Below, piece by piece: positions 56,800 to 64,000 of a DNA stretch of 64,000 bases. The stretch spans positions 62,001-126,000 of the forward strand of contig NZ_JASNRA010000002.1 of NCBI RefSeq assembly GCF_030411955.1, read 5' to 3'. A model generated the notes under the pieces. That model did no database searches, was not told the origin of the DNA, and was given only the letters and a program-made list of their open reading frames with translations. Position 1 is the stretch's first letter; each line of letters opens with the position of its first letter. Position numbers and translations under genes: made by a program. Source of the DNA: Massilia sp. YIM B02443. GTDB taxonomy: Bacteria > Pseudomonadota > Gammaproteobacteria > Burkholderiales > Burkholderiaceae_D.

Positions 56800-57998
56800 C
56801 TCTTTCGATGAACAGCGTTTCACTCAACACCGCCATGAACACGATCGGCCAGAGCGCCGTGGCGGCCGGCGCCGGCGTCGCGCCTGACGCCGGCGTGCCG
56901 GCCATCGACCCGCTGCTGGCCGGCCCCCTGCCCGCCGCCGCCGCACCAGCCCCGGTGCTGCCGTTCCAGCAGTGGATCGGCGTGGCTCCGGTCCTGCCCG
57001 ACGCCGAAACACAGGCGCCGGCCGATCCGCTGCCCGCCGCCAACGACGCCGAGATGCTTGAAGCGCCCGAAACGGCGGAGCAGCCGGCCGACGCCTTGCT
57101 GCTGGCCGCCATGTCGGCGCCGCTGATGCCGGCCAGCCTGCCGTCGGCCATGCCAGCCATGATGAAGGCGATGCCGGGCGTGAAAACAACTCCCACCCAG
57201 GATGCCGCTGCCAATGCGGCGGCACCGGCGGCACCGGCGGCACCGGCAGTCGCTGCCGTGCTGTCGGCGCCGGCAAGCATCGCCCCGGCCAGCGCGCCGG
57301 CGGCGAATGAGCCGGCGCCGGCAGAGATCGTCCTGGCCGCCGCAACGCGCACCGAAGCCGCACTTGTAACGCAGGTACAAACGGCGGCAGCCGCGACCAA
57401 GAACGTGGCCGCCGCAGCAGCGCTGGCGCCCGACGCCGCGAACGCCGACAGCGGCACGGCAGACGCCGCTCCGACCGGCAGCAGCGTCGCCGTCGCGGCG
57501 CCCCAGCCGACCGCCGCGCGCGGCGCCGACAGCGTGGCGCTCTCGGGTCCACCGGCCGCATGGCGCCAGACCCTGCACGAAGCGCTGGGCGAACGCCTGC
57601 AATTGCAGGCCGGGCGCGGCGTCGAGCAGGCCACGATCCGCCTCGAGCCGCCGATGCTGGGCCGGATCGACATCGCGATCCGCCACAGCGCCGGCAGCCT
57701 CGAAGTGCACATCGCCGCCAGCAACGGCGAGGTGCTGCGCCAGCTGAACACGGTCAGCGACGCCCTGCGCAGCGACCTGGCCGGGCGCCAGTTCAGCAGC
57801 GTCTCGGTGAGCGTGAGCGAAACCCCGCGCGCCCAGGCCACGGCGCAAGCCGGCAACCAGCCAGGCCAGCAGAACCAGGCCGGCGCGGACGCCCAGGGCC
57901 GCGGGCGCCAGCCGGGCCAGGATGGGCGCAGCCCGGGCCTGGCCCTGAACGACGCCGGCGACGCCGACTCCCTCTTTTCCATGAACGGACGCGACTGA
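56796..57998 (+). CDS. fliK: Flagellar hook-length control protein FliK (LafE)
   Basis: 400 residues. Residues 1-240 are a long Ala/Pro-rich, probably disordered ruler; residues about 250-345 are the FliK C-terminal domain with the signature RLEPPMLGRIDIAIRHSAGS and LEVHIAASNGEVLRQLNTVS. It measures the hook and acts on FlhB. The ATG overlaps the upstream stop by four bases; the longer open frame is not used. Confidence 0.9.
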   Translation: MTLSMNSVSLNTAMNTIGQSAVAAGAGVAPDAGVPAIDPLLAGPLPAAAAPAPVLPFQQWIGVAPVLPDAETQAPADPLPAANDAEMLEAPETAEQPADALLLAAMSAPLMPASLPSAMPAMMKAMPGVKTTPTQDAAANAAAPAAPAAPAVAAVLSAPASIAPASAPAANEPAPAEIVLAAATRTEAALVTQVQTAAAATKNVAAAAALAPDAANADSGTADAAPTGSSVAVAAPQPTAARGADSVALSGPPAAWRQTLHEALGERLQLQAGRGVEQATIRLEPPMLGRIDIAIRHSAGSLEVHIAASNGEVLRQLNTVSDALRSDLAGRQFSSVSVSVSETPRAQATAQAGNQPGQQNQAGADAQGRGRQPGQDGRSPGLALNDAGDADSLFSMNGRD

Positions 57999-58005
57999 AC
58001 CATCC

Positions 58006-58458
58006 ATGAAAGCAAAACTGATCATCGCATTCGCCGGCGTCGCGCTGGCGGCAGCGGCCGCCGCGGGCGGCGCCATGTGGTACATGAAGCCGGCGCCAGC
58101 CGCCGGCGCGGTCGCGGCCAAGCCGGCGCCGGAAAAGTCGCTGACCAAGTACGTCACCCTGGACAAGGTGATCGTCATGCTGCGCCGCGCCCCGAACGAA
58201 CAGGCCGCGCACTACCTGTCGGTCGACCTGGTGCTGGCCACCAGGCCGGAAGACGAAAAGACCACCAAGGAACACTTGCCGCTGCTGCGCAGTATCGTCG
58301 TGTCGGCGCTGTCGGCGCGCACCCTGGCGGAAGCGTCGAGCATGACGGTCGACCAGTATGCGGCCGAGCTGAACAAGACGTTCAACGCCAGCTACGAAAA
58401 GGAAAATCATGTGAAGCCGTTCACCGAAGTCATGATCGGCAAGCTGATCATCGAGTGA
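58006..58458 (+). CDS. fliL: Flagellar protein FliL (LafF)
   Basis: 150 residues: one N-terminal membrane helix (about 4-25) and the FliL periplasmic domain (YVTLDKVIVMLRRAPNEQAA, HYLSVDLVLATRPEDEK, VKPFTEVMIGKLIIE). It supports the stator around the motor. Starts seven bases after fliK. Confidence 0.9.
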   Translation: MKAKLIIAFAGVALAAAAAAGGAMWYMKPAPAAGAVAAKPAPEKSLTKYVTLDKVIVMLRRAPNEQAAHYLSVDLVLATRPEDEKTTKEHLPLLRSIVVSALSARTLAEASSMTVDQYAAELNKTFNASYEKENHVKPFTEVMIGKLIIE

Positions 58459-58471
58459 TGCGGGACGCCAC

Positions 58472-59209
58472 GTGGCCTACATGACCGACTACCTCGATCC
58501 CGCCGCCGCCGACTACGGCGACGCGGCCGCCAACGCCGGCATGAGCCCGGCCGAGGAAGGCCGCCACCTGCTGGCGTACGCGCCGCTGGTCAAGCGCATC
58601 GCGCGCCAGCTGTCGAGCCAGGCGTCGGGCGCGCTCGGGCGCGAGGACCTGGAACAGATCGGCCTGATGGGATTGCTGGAAGCGCTGCGCCGCTACGGCG
58701 CGCCGGACACCGGCTTTTCCAGCTACGCCGCGCTGCGCGTGCGCGGCGCCATCCTCGACGAGCTGCGGCGCCAGGACTGGCGCCCGCGCGCCGTGCGCCA
58801 GGACAGCCACCGCCAGCGCGACGCCCTGCGCGCCCTGACCCGCAAGCTGGGGCGCGAGCCGAACGAGAAGGAAGCGGCCGAGGCGCTGGGTCTCACGGCC
58901 GAGGAATACAACCAGTATCTGCTGGACGACAGCGCCGAAGAGATGCTGAGCTTCGACGAAGTGCTGCAGGAAGCGGTCAGCGAAGCGCATAGCACGCCCG
59001 GTCCCGAAGAAGGCTACCTGGTGCGGCGCAGCCTGGAACAGGTGCTGGGCAGCCTCAACGAAAAGGAGGGGCGCGTGATCCAGATGATCTACGAGTTCGA
59101 ACTGAGCTACAAGGAAATCGCCGCCGTGCTCGACCTGTCCGACGCCCGCGTCTGCCAGCTGAACAAGAGCGCGCTGGCCAAGATGAAGGCCGCGCTGCAA
59201 GGCGCCTGA
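58472..59209 (+). CDS. fliA: Flagellar sigma-28 factor FliA (LafS)
   Basis: 245 residues from the GTG 58472, or 242 from the ATG 58481. Regions 2 and 3 (YAPLVKRIARQLS, LEQIGLMGLLEALRRYG, AALRVRGAILDELRRQDWRP) and region 4 (LSYKEIAAVLDLSDARVCQL) are complete. It transcribes late flagellar genes such as flagellin and is held by FlgM (61154). Lies between fliL and motA, as lafS in lateral systems. Confidence 0.96.
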   Translation: MAYMTDYLDPAAADYGDAAANAGMSPAEEGRHLLAYAPLVKRIARQLSSQASGALGREDLEQIGLMGLLEALRRYGAPDTGFSSYAALRVRGAILDELRRQDWRPRAVRQDSHRQRDALRALTRKLGREPNEKEAAEALGLTAEEYNQYLLDDSAEEMLSFDEVLQEAVSEAHSTPGPEEGYLVRRSLEQVLGSLNEKEGRVIQMIYEFELSYKEIAAVLDLSDARVCQLNKSALAKMKAALQGA

Positions 59210-59261
59210 CACCCCGACCAACAAGAGAAACAACAGAACTACCGCCAGAAAGGCATACGTC

Positions 59262-60173
59262 ATGCAGCAATTACTCGGTATCGCCATCGTGCTCGGCGCC
59301 GTCTTCGGGGGCTTTACCCTGATGGGCGGCACCTTCGCCTCGATCTTCCACCCGGTCGAACTCCTGATCATCGGCGGCGCCGCCCTCGGCGCCCTGGTGC
59401 TGGGCAACCCGAAGCACGTGCTGGCCGAACTCGGCCACCAGCTGAAGAAGGTCGCCACGCGCAAGAAACACGATTCGGAATTCCAGCGCCAGCTGCTGCT
59501 CCTGATGTACGAACTGCTGCAGACCGCCGCCGGCGGCCTGAAGGCCCTCGACGCCCACGTCGAAGCCCCGAGCGAGAGCCCGCTGTTCCAGCGCTACCCG
59601 CGCATCCTCGAAGAGCCGAAGCTGCTGGCCTTCATCGTCGACAACTTCCGCCTGATGGCGATGGGCAAGATCAACGCCCACGAGCTGGAAGGCGTGCTGG
59701 AGCAGGAACTGGAAGCCATTCACGAAGAGCTGACCCAGCCGGCCAAGTCGCTGCAAAAGATCGCCGAAGCCATGCCGGGCTTCGGCATCCTGGCCGCGGT
59801 GCTGGGCATCGTGATGGCCATGTACTCGGTCTCGGGCGGCGCCGGTTCGGGCGAGATCGCCGAAAAGATCGGCGCCGCGATGGTCGGCACCTTCATCGGC
59901 ATCTTCTTCTGCTACGGCCTGCTGGAGCCGCTGGCCAACATGATGAAGCAGAACGTGAATTCGGAAGCCTCGACCATGGAAACCGTGAAAGTGGTGCTGT
60001 GCACCCACGTGGCCGGCAAACCTGCGCTGCTGGCGATCGACGCCGGCCGCCGCCTGATCCAGCTGAACACCAAGCCCAGCTTCTCGCAGCTGGAGCAGTG
60101 GATCAACGCCATGGGCGGCGAAGACGAATCGCAGAACAAGCGGCGCCGCAGCGGCGACCGCATGGCGGGGTAA
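59262..60173 (+). CDS. motA: Flagellar stator subunit MotA (LafT)
   Basis: 303 residues with four membrane helices (about 3-22, 32-50, 172-190, 203-225) and the large cytosolic loop that carries charged residues for FliG contact. Family sequence: SLQKIAEAMPGFGILAAVLG and GAAMVGTFIGIFFCYGLLEP. Transcribed with motB, three bases away. Confidence 0.95.
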   Translation: MQQLLGIAIVLGAVFGGFTLMGGTFASIFHPVELLIIGGAALGALVLGNPKHVLAELGHQLKKVATRKKHDSEFQRQLLLLMYELLQTAAGGLKALDAHVEAPSESPLFQRYPRILEEPKLLAFIVDNFRLMAMGKINAHELEGVLEQELEAIHEELTQPAKSLQKIAEAMPGFGILAAVLGIVMAMYSVSGGAGSGEIAEKIGAAMVGTFIGIFFCYGLLEPLANMMKQNVNSEASTMETVKVVLCTHVAGKPALLAIDAGRRLIQLNTKPSFSQLEQWINAMGGEDESQNKRRRSGDRMAG

Positions 60174-60176
60174 CAC

Positions 60177-61124
60177 GTGTCGAAGGCCAACGACAAACAC
60201 GAATCGACCATCGTCAAGCGCGGCGGCGGCAAGCACCAGCACGACGAGCACGGCGGCGCCTGGAAGGTGGCGTTCGCCGACTTCTGCCTGGCGCTGATGG
60301 CGCTGTTCCTGGTGCTGTGGCTGATCGCCACGCGCGAGCAGCAGAACCTCGAGCAGATCGTGCGCGACGCCAACAACAGCGGCATGCTCGAGGGCCAGGG
60401 CCAGAAACCGGCCATCGCCACCGAGCAGAGCGGCAGCCTGATCGAACGCTTCGCCGTGCCGCGCACCGGCAACGGCGGCAGCGGCGATCCGGGCAGCCCG
60501 AGCGCGCCGAAAGTGGCCTACGAAACCCCGTCCGACCTGGCGGCGCTGTCCAAGGCGCTCACCGAGCTGTCCAGCAGCGCCGGCCTGGCCTCGAACCTGG
60601 CCACGGTGGTCACCCCCTACGGCCTGCGCGTGATGCTGCACGACACCGACCAGCAGGGCATGTTCATGCGCGGCAGCGCGCTGCCGACCGACCGCTTCGC
60701 GCTCCTGCTGCAAAAGATGGGCCCGCTGTTCGCGCAGATGCGCAACCAGATGCTGATCGTCGGCCACACCGACGCCAGCCGCTATGCGCGCGCCGACAAG
60801 GGCGGCTACTCCAACTGGACGCTGTCGACCGACCGCGCCCACGCCGCGCGCGCCAGGCTGCTGGCCGGCGGCATGCAATCGAGCAGCGTGCTGCAGGTGG
60901 TCGGCATGGCCGACCGCGGACCGCTGCATCCGGAAACGCCGCTCGACGGCCGCAACCGCCGCATCGAACTGCTGATCCTGACGACTGCCCAGTCGCGCGC
61001 CGTGTCGGCCATGTTCGGCGCCCCGGGCAGCCCGGGCACGGCGCTGGGCCCTGGCGCCACCGTCAGCCTGCCCGACGCGGCGGCGCTGGACACCCTGCGC
61101 GGCCAACTGCCGACCACACCATGA
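60177..61124 (+). CDS. motB: Flagellar stator subunit MotB (LafU)
   Basis: 315 residues from a GTG. One helix at about 31-50 with the proton-binding Asp35 in VAFADFCLALMALFLVLWL; the OmpA-like peptidoglycan-binding domain at about 180-290 (MLIVGHTDASRYARADKGGY, GMADRGPLHPETPLDGRNRR). The proton-type sequence suggests a proton-driven motor. A variable linker lies in between. Confidence 0.95.
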   Translation: MSKANDKHESTIVKRGGGKHQHDEHGGAWKVAFADFCLALMALFLVLWLIATREQQNLEQIVRDANNSGMLEGQGQKPAIATEQSGSLIERFAVPRTGNGGSGDPGSPSAPKVAYETPSDLAALSKALTELSSSAGLASNLATVVTPYGLRVMLHDTDQQGMFMRGSALPTDRFALLLQKMGPLFAQMRNQMLIVGHTDASRYARADKGGYSNWTLSTDRAHAARARLLAGGMQSSSVLQVVGMADRGPLHPETPLDGRNRRIELLILTTAQSRAVSAMFGAPGSPGTALGPGATVSLPDAAALDTLRGQLPTTP

Positions 61125-61153
61125 CGATCCAATCGAAATCCCGAGGTAACCGC

Positions 61154-61432
61154 ATGAAGATTACGGGTTCCCCAGTCTCCACCGTCAGCGTCGGCGCCGC
61201 GCGCGTCGACGTGTCCGCCGGCAGCGACGCCGCGCCAGCCGCAGCCGCCGCCGGCGCGCCGGCCGCGCTGCAGTCCGAAGTGCTCAAGCCGGCGGCCGAA
61301 GCGCTGCGCGCCATGCCCGACTTCGACGCCGCCCGCGTGGCCGAGCTGCGCGACGCGCTGGCACGCGGCGAGCTGCCGTTCGACCCGGCCCGCCTGGCCG
61401 GCCTGATCCAGAAATTCCACGGAGGACGCTGA
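61154..61432 (+). CDS. flgM: Anti-sigma-28 factor FlgM
   Basis: 92 residues: N-terminal Ala/Ser-rich disordered part and C-terminal helices AARVAELRDALARGELPFDP ... LAGLIQKFHGG, the FlgM pattern. Binds FliA until secreted through the finished hook. Its longer open frame overlaps motB on the other phase and is a shadow. flgN follows two bases later. Confidence 0.9.
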   Translation: MKITGSPVSTVSVGAARVDVSAGSDAAPAAAAAGAPAALQSEVLKPAAEALRAMPDFDAARVAELRDALARGELPFDPARLAGLIQKFHGGR

Positions 61433-61434
61433 GC

Positions 61435-61863
61435 ATGGCCACCCTGACCCGCCAGCAGGCCAACGCCCTGCTCGCCAACGGCGTGCAGCTCGACCTGCGC
61501 GAAGCCGGCGCCGTGCATGCGCTGCTGGAACAGCAGTTCGAGGCCGCCGTGCGCCACCGCAGCAGCGAACTGTCGCTGCTGGCCGAACAGCTCGAGCCGC
61601 TGCTCGAAGGCATGGAAGCGCGCCGCAAGCAGCGCGTGTCGCTGGTGCGCGCGCTGGTCGGCGCCCAGGGCGGCATGGCGGATTATTTCGCCACGCTGCA
61701 GCCGGCGCCGCGCGCCACGCTGGAGAACGCCTGGGGTGAGCTTGAACGCATCGTGCGCGACTGCAAACAGGCCACGCTGCGCAACGGCAGCCTGCTGGCC
61801 GAACAATACTCGGTGATGCAGCGCGTGCTGCATGGCGAGGAGCAGATCTATGCGCCACGTTGA
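61435..61863 (+). CDS. flgN: FlgN-like export chaperone
   Basis: 142 residues, helical coiled coil (LLEQQFEAAVRHRSSELSLL, LEPLLEGMEARRKQRVSLV), directly after flgM as in most flagellar loci. Chaperone of hook-filament junction proteins. Weak sequence signature, strong context. It overlaps the next start by 14 bases. Confidence 0.8.
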   Translation: MATLTRQQANALLANGVQLDLREAGAVHALLEQQFEAAVRHRSSELSLLAEQLEPLLEGMEARRKQRVSLVRALVGAQGGMADYFATLQPAPRATLENAWGELERIVRDCKQATLRNGSLLAEQYSVMQRVLHGEEQIYAPR

Positions 61864-62596
61864 TCTGTCGATGCCGTCGATCGCACCGACGGCGGCCACC
61901 AGCGCGACCAGCGCAACTCGCCCCACCGCCGCGATCGGCGGCGGCGAAGGCTTCGGGCGCACGTTCAGCGAGCTGCAGAGCGAGGTGATGCAGTTCATCG
62001 AAAGCGGCGACAGCGCCGCCAGTTCCCTGAACGCCGAAAGCGCCATGCTGCGCGCCCGCATTAGTGGCCTGCTGGGCAGCGAACCGGTCGGGCTCGAAGG
62101 AAAACTGGCCAGCGGCACCGGCGCGAATTCGCCCGCGCAGCAAGCTTTCCTGGACCGTATCGCGCCGTGGGCGCAGAAGGCGGCCGCGCGCCTGGGCGTG
62201 GCGCCGGAACTGGTATCGGCCCATGCCGCGCTGGAATCGGGCTGGGGCCAGCGTCCCCTGCGTGCGGGCGACGGCGCCGCCACCCACAACCTGTTCGGCA
62301 TCAAGGCCGGCGCCGGCTGGGATGGCGCCACCAGCGATTCGGCCACCACCGAATACGTGAACGGCGCCGCCCTCAAGACGCGCGAACGCTTCCGTGCCTA
62401 TCCGGACGCGGCTTCCGCCTTCGACGATTATGCGCGCATGCTGCTGGAAAACCCGCGCTACCGCGGCGCCCTGAACACCGGCAGCGACGCCCACGCCTTC
62501 GCGCAGGGACTGGCGCGCGGCGGCTACGCCACCGATCCGGCTTACGCGGCCAAGCTGGCCAAGGTGGCGGCCAGCCTGCAGGGCGGCGCCGAGTGA
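61850..62596 (+). CDS. FlgJ-like peptidoglycan hydrolase, glucosaminidase domain only
   Basis: 248 residues from the ATG 61850 (GAGGAG upstream). The C-terminal 150 residues are a FlgJ-type glucosaminidase/muramidase: LGVAPELVSAHAALESGWGQ with the catalytic Glu in ALESGWG, HNLFGIKAG, RFRAYPDAASAFDDYARML. The N-terminal rod-scaffolding domain of enteric FlgJ is missing; the first 100 residues are low-complexity and helical. It opens the cell wall for the rod. A separate rod-scaffold FlgJ may lie beyond the window. Confidence 0.85.
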   Translation: MRHVDLSMPSIAPTAATSATSATRPTAAIGGGEGFGRTFSELQSEVMQFIESGDSAASSLNAESAMLRARISGLLGSEPVGLEGKLASGTGANSPAQQAFLDRIAPWAQKAAARLGVAPELVSAHAALESGWGQRPLRAGDGAATHNLFGIKAGAGWDGATSDSATTEYVNGAALKTRERFRAYPDAASAFDDYARMLLENPRYRGALNTGSDAHAFAQGLARGGYATDPAYAAKLAKVAASLQGGAE

Positions 62597-62612
62597 GCGC
62601 TTGGCCGGGCCA

Positions 62613-63332
62613 TCACTCGCCCAGCGGCAGGTCGACCGGCTGCACCGCGCCGGCGCCGAGCACGCGCATGCGCACGATCTGGCCGCTGGCGCTGTTGCGC
62701 ACCCGTACCACGGCGCCGCGCGCGCCGGCGTCCAGCGCCTCGCCCGCCATGCTGACCTCGATGCCGTCGTGGCTGGCCTGCATGATCACCTGGTCGCCGC
62801 GCTTGACCGCGATCGGCGCCGTCAGCTGGCTGGCGCGCAGCACTTCGCCCGCGCGCAGGCTGCGCCGCGTACTCTGGCCGACCGCCGCGTCGAGCACGCC
62901 GACCGGGTCGGAGATATTGGTCACATCGCGCCGCTCGAGCGTGACGTCGGCGTCGTTCAATGCCTGGTTGACGCCGACCGGCGCCGCCGTCACCGCCACC
63001 AGCGCCGAGATCCGCGCGCGCACCGTGAAGTCGTGGCGCCAGCCGCGCCCGTCCGGACAGCGCGCCGCGAAGCGCATGCGCGCCGGCTGGCGCGTATCGA
63101 GCGCCTCGACCGTGACCGGGGCGGTGCAGGCCGGCGCCGGACGCGCGCTGACGACGTTCAGTTCGAATGCCGGCTCGCCCAGCCCGCTGCCCGCCGCCTG
63201 GCGCTCGAGCTCCTCGCGCGCAGCATCTTCGATCTTCGACTCTATCTTTGCGGAAAGAGTTTGCGCCGACCATGCTGTCGTGCACAAGAGACAGGTTACA
63301 ATACTTATTGTTGCCTTATGGAAAGCAATCAT
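62613..63332 (-). CDS. flgA: P-ring assembly chaperone FlgA
   Basis: 239 residues with a signal peptide to about AWSA-QT and a C-terminal SAF-like domain (LNDADVTLERRDVTNISDPV, GVLDAAVGQSTRRSLRAGEV, AVKRGDQVIMQ). Periplasmic chaperone for FlgI. Divergent from flgB, with 68 bases between starts. Confidence 0.94.
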   Translation of the reverse strand: MIAFHKATISIVTCLLCTTAWSAQTLSAKIESKIEDAAREELERQAAGSGLGEPAFELNVVSARPAPACTAPVTVEALDTRQPARMRFAARCPDGRGWRHDFTVRARISALVAVTAAPVGVNQALNDADVTLERRDVTNISDPVGVLDAAVGQSTRRSLRAGEVLRASQLTAPIAVKRGDQVIMQASHDGIEVSMAGEALDAGARGAVVRVRNSASGQIVRMRVLGAGAVQPVDLPLGE

Positions 63333-63400
63333 CGGACAATACGGATGGGGCGAAAAATCCCATTCTACCCGTTCACACTGCAGTTCACGGAGAAACGCCC

Positions 63401-63760
63401 ATGTCGATTAATTTCAAAGAAGCCCTCGGCGTGCACGCCGACGCGCTGCAGCTGCGCGCCGAACGCACCCGCGTGCTGGCCGCGAACATCGCCAACGAGA
63501 GCACGCCCGGCTACACCGCGCGCGACATCGACTTCGCCTCCATGCTGCAGGAACGCATCGACGCCGAAGACGGCCTGCCGACCCTGTCGGAAGACGGCCC
63601 GCTGTTCCGCGTGCCCTACCAACCGAGCGCAGACGGCAACACCGTCGAGATCGGCGTGGAGCAAGCCGCCTTCTCGCAGAACGCCTCCGATTTCCAGACC
63701 AGCCTGACCTTCATCAACATGAAGCTGCGCGGCCTGAACAAAGCCATCACCGGCCAGTAA
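63401..63760 (+). CDS. flgB: Flagellar proximal rod protein FlgB
   Basis: 119 residues. Start motif ALGVHADALQLRAERTRVLA and rod motif ANIANESTPGYTARDIDF, end FINMKLRGLNKAITGQ. ATG 63401 has GGAG 13 bases upstream; the longer frame is antisense to flgA and not used. First gene of the rod/hook operon. Confidence 0.95.
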   Translation: MSINFKEALGVHADALQLRAERTRVLAANIANESTPGYTARDIDFASMLQERIDAEDGLPTLSEDGPLFRVPYQPSADGNTVEIGVEQAAFSQNASDFQTSLTFINMKLRGLNKAITGQ

Positions 63761-63783
63761 CTGAACCGATAAGGAACGACAGA

Positions 63784-64000
63784 ATGGGTTTCAAGGATAT
63801 CTCCCAGATCGCCGGTTCGGCCATGGCCGCCCAGACCGTGCGCATGAACACGATCGCCAGTAACCTGGCCAACGCCAACGCCGTCGCCACCACCGAGGCC
63901 GATGGCTACCGCGCGCGCAAGCCGGTCTTCGCCGCCCTGGTCGGCGACGAAGGCGTGGCCCGCGTGCAGGTGCTGGACGTGGTGCAGTCGAGCGAACCGC
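63784..64000 (+). CDS. flgC: Flagellar proximal rod protein FlgC, 3' end beyond window
   Basis: 72 residues visible: ISQIAGSAMAAQTVRMNTIA and SNLANANAVATTEADGYRAR match FlgC, which starts with the same rod motif as other axial proteins. Begins 23 bases after flgB, with AAGGA upstream. The gene continues past base 64000. Confidence 0.94.
   Translation, partial: MGFKDISQIAGSAMAAQTVRMNTIASNLANANAVATTEADGYRARKPVFAALVGDEGVARVQVLDVVQSSEP

Overview
The window looks like chromosome of a high-GC betaproteobacterium of the Oxalobacteraceae (Massilia/Duganella/Telluria type). The reasons are high-GC coding DNA, two PEP-CTERM sorting-signal proteins, many c-di-GMP and chemotaxis proteins, Burkholderiales-style housekeeping genes, and a complete-looking flagellar locus. 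The genus is an inference from gene content only.

Layout. 1-13.2 kb: metabolic and envelope genes (3' part of a TonB-dependent receptor, a PepSY membrane protein, an acyl desaturase, an ATP-grasp enzyme, a TerC/CBS/CorC protein, an amidohydrolase, a fatty acid hydroxylase-type protein, a PEP-CTERM protein, an FKBP lipoprotein and a type-B carboxylesterase). 13.28-20.60 kb: an AT-richer genomic island bounded by 15-bp direct repeats that copy the 3' end of tRNA-Ser(GGA). It carries a three-gene, ATGA-overlapping operon that reads as an ABC-three-component (ABC-3C) conflict system: an SMC-like ATPase, a small winged-helix-like middle component, and a PD-(D/E)XK nuclease of the Cap4/DUF4297 type. 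It also holds a decayed IS3-family element, a membrane protein cut by that element, and several unrecognised small ORFs. No integrase was seen. 20.9-23.6 kb: an unusual NodB deacetylase-caspase-TPR fusion. 23.8-36.3 kb: acs, a UPF0114 protein, class I fumarase, murI, tRNA-His, a pentapeptide repeat protein, a diguanylate cyclase, small secreted proteins, a chemoreceptor and dusA. 36.5-39.4 kb: a PAS-GGDEF-EAL protein and a second PEP-CTERM gene with a perfect sigma-54 promoter. 39.4-40.1 kb: a remnant of a NuoE/FdsG-type gene.

40.1-64.0 kb is a flagellar locus. It starts with flagellin and a FliK-like extra ORF, continues with the minus-strand block fliM-fliN-fliP-fliQ-fliR-flhB-flhA, then the long plus-strand run fliE-F-G-H-I-J-D-S-T-K-L-A-motA-motB-flgM-flgN-flgJ(C-terminal domain only), then divergent flgA and flgB-flgC. 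The block fliD-S-T-K-L-A-motA-B has the same order as the lateral (laf, Flag-2) set lafB-C-D-E-F-S-T-U, with its own sigma-28 and proton-type stator. The FliM homologue lacks an obvious N-terminal CheY-docking motif from its most likely start.

The genes form three functional groups. One is motility and its control (flagellum, chemoreceptor, two c-di-GMP enzymes). Another is envelope and surface functions (PEP-CTERM proteins, desaturase, carboxylesterase, deacetylase-caspase). The third is a horizontally acquired defence-like cassette in a tRNA gene.
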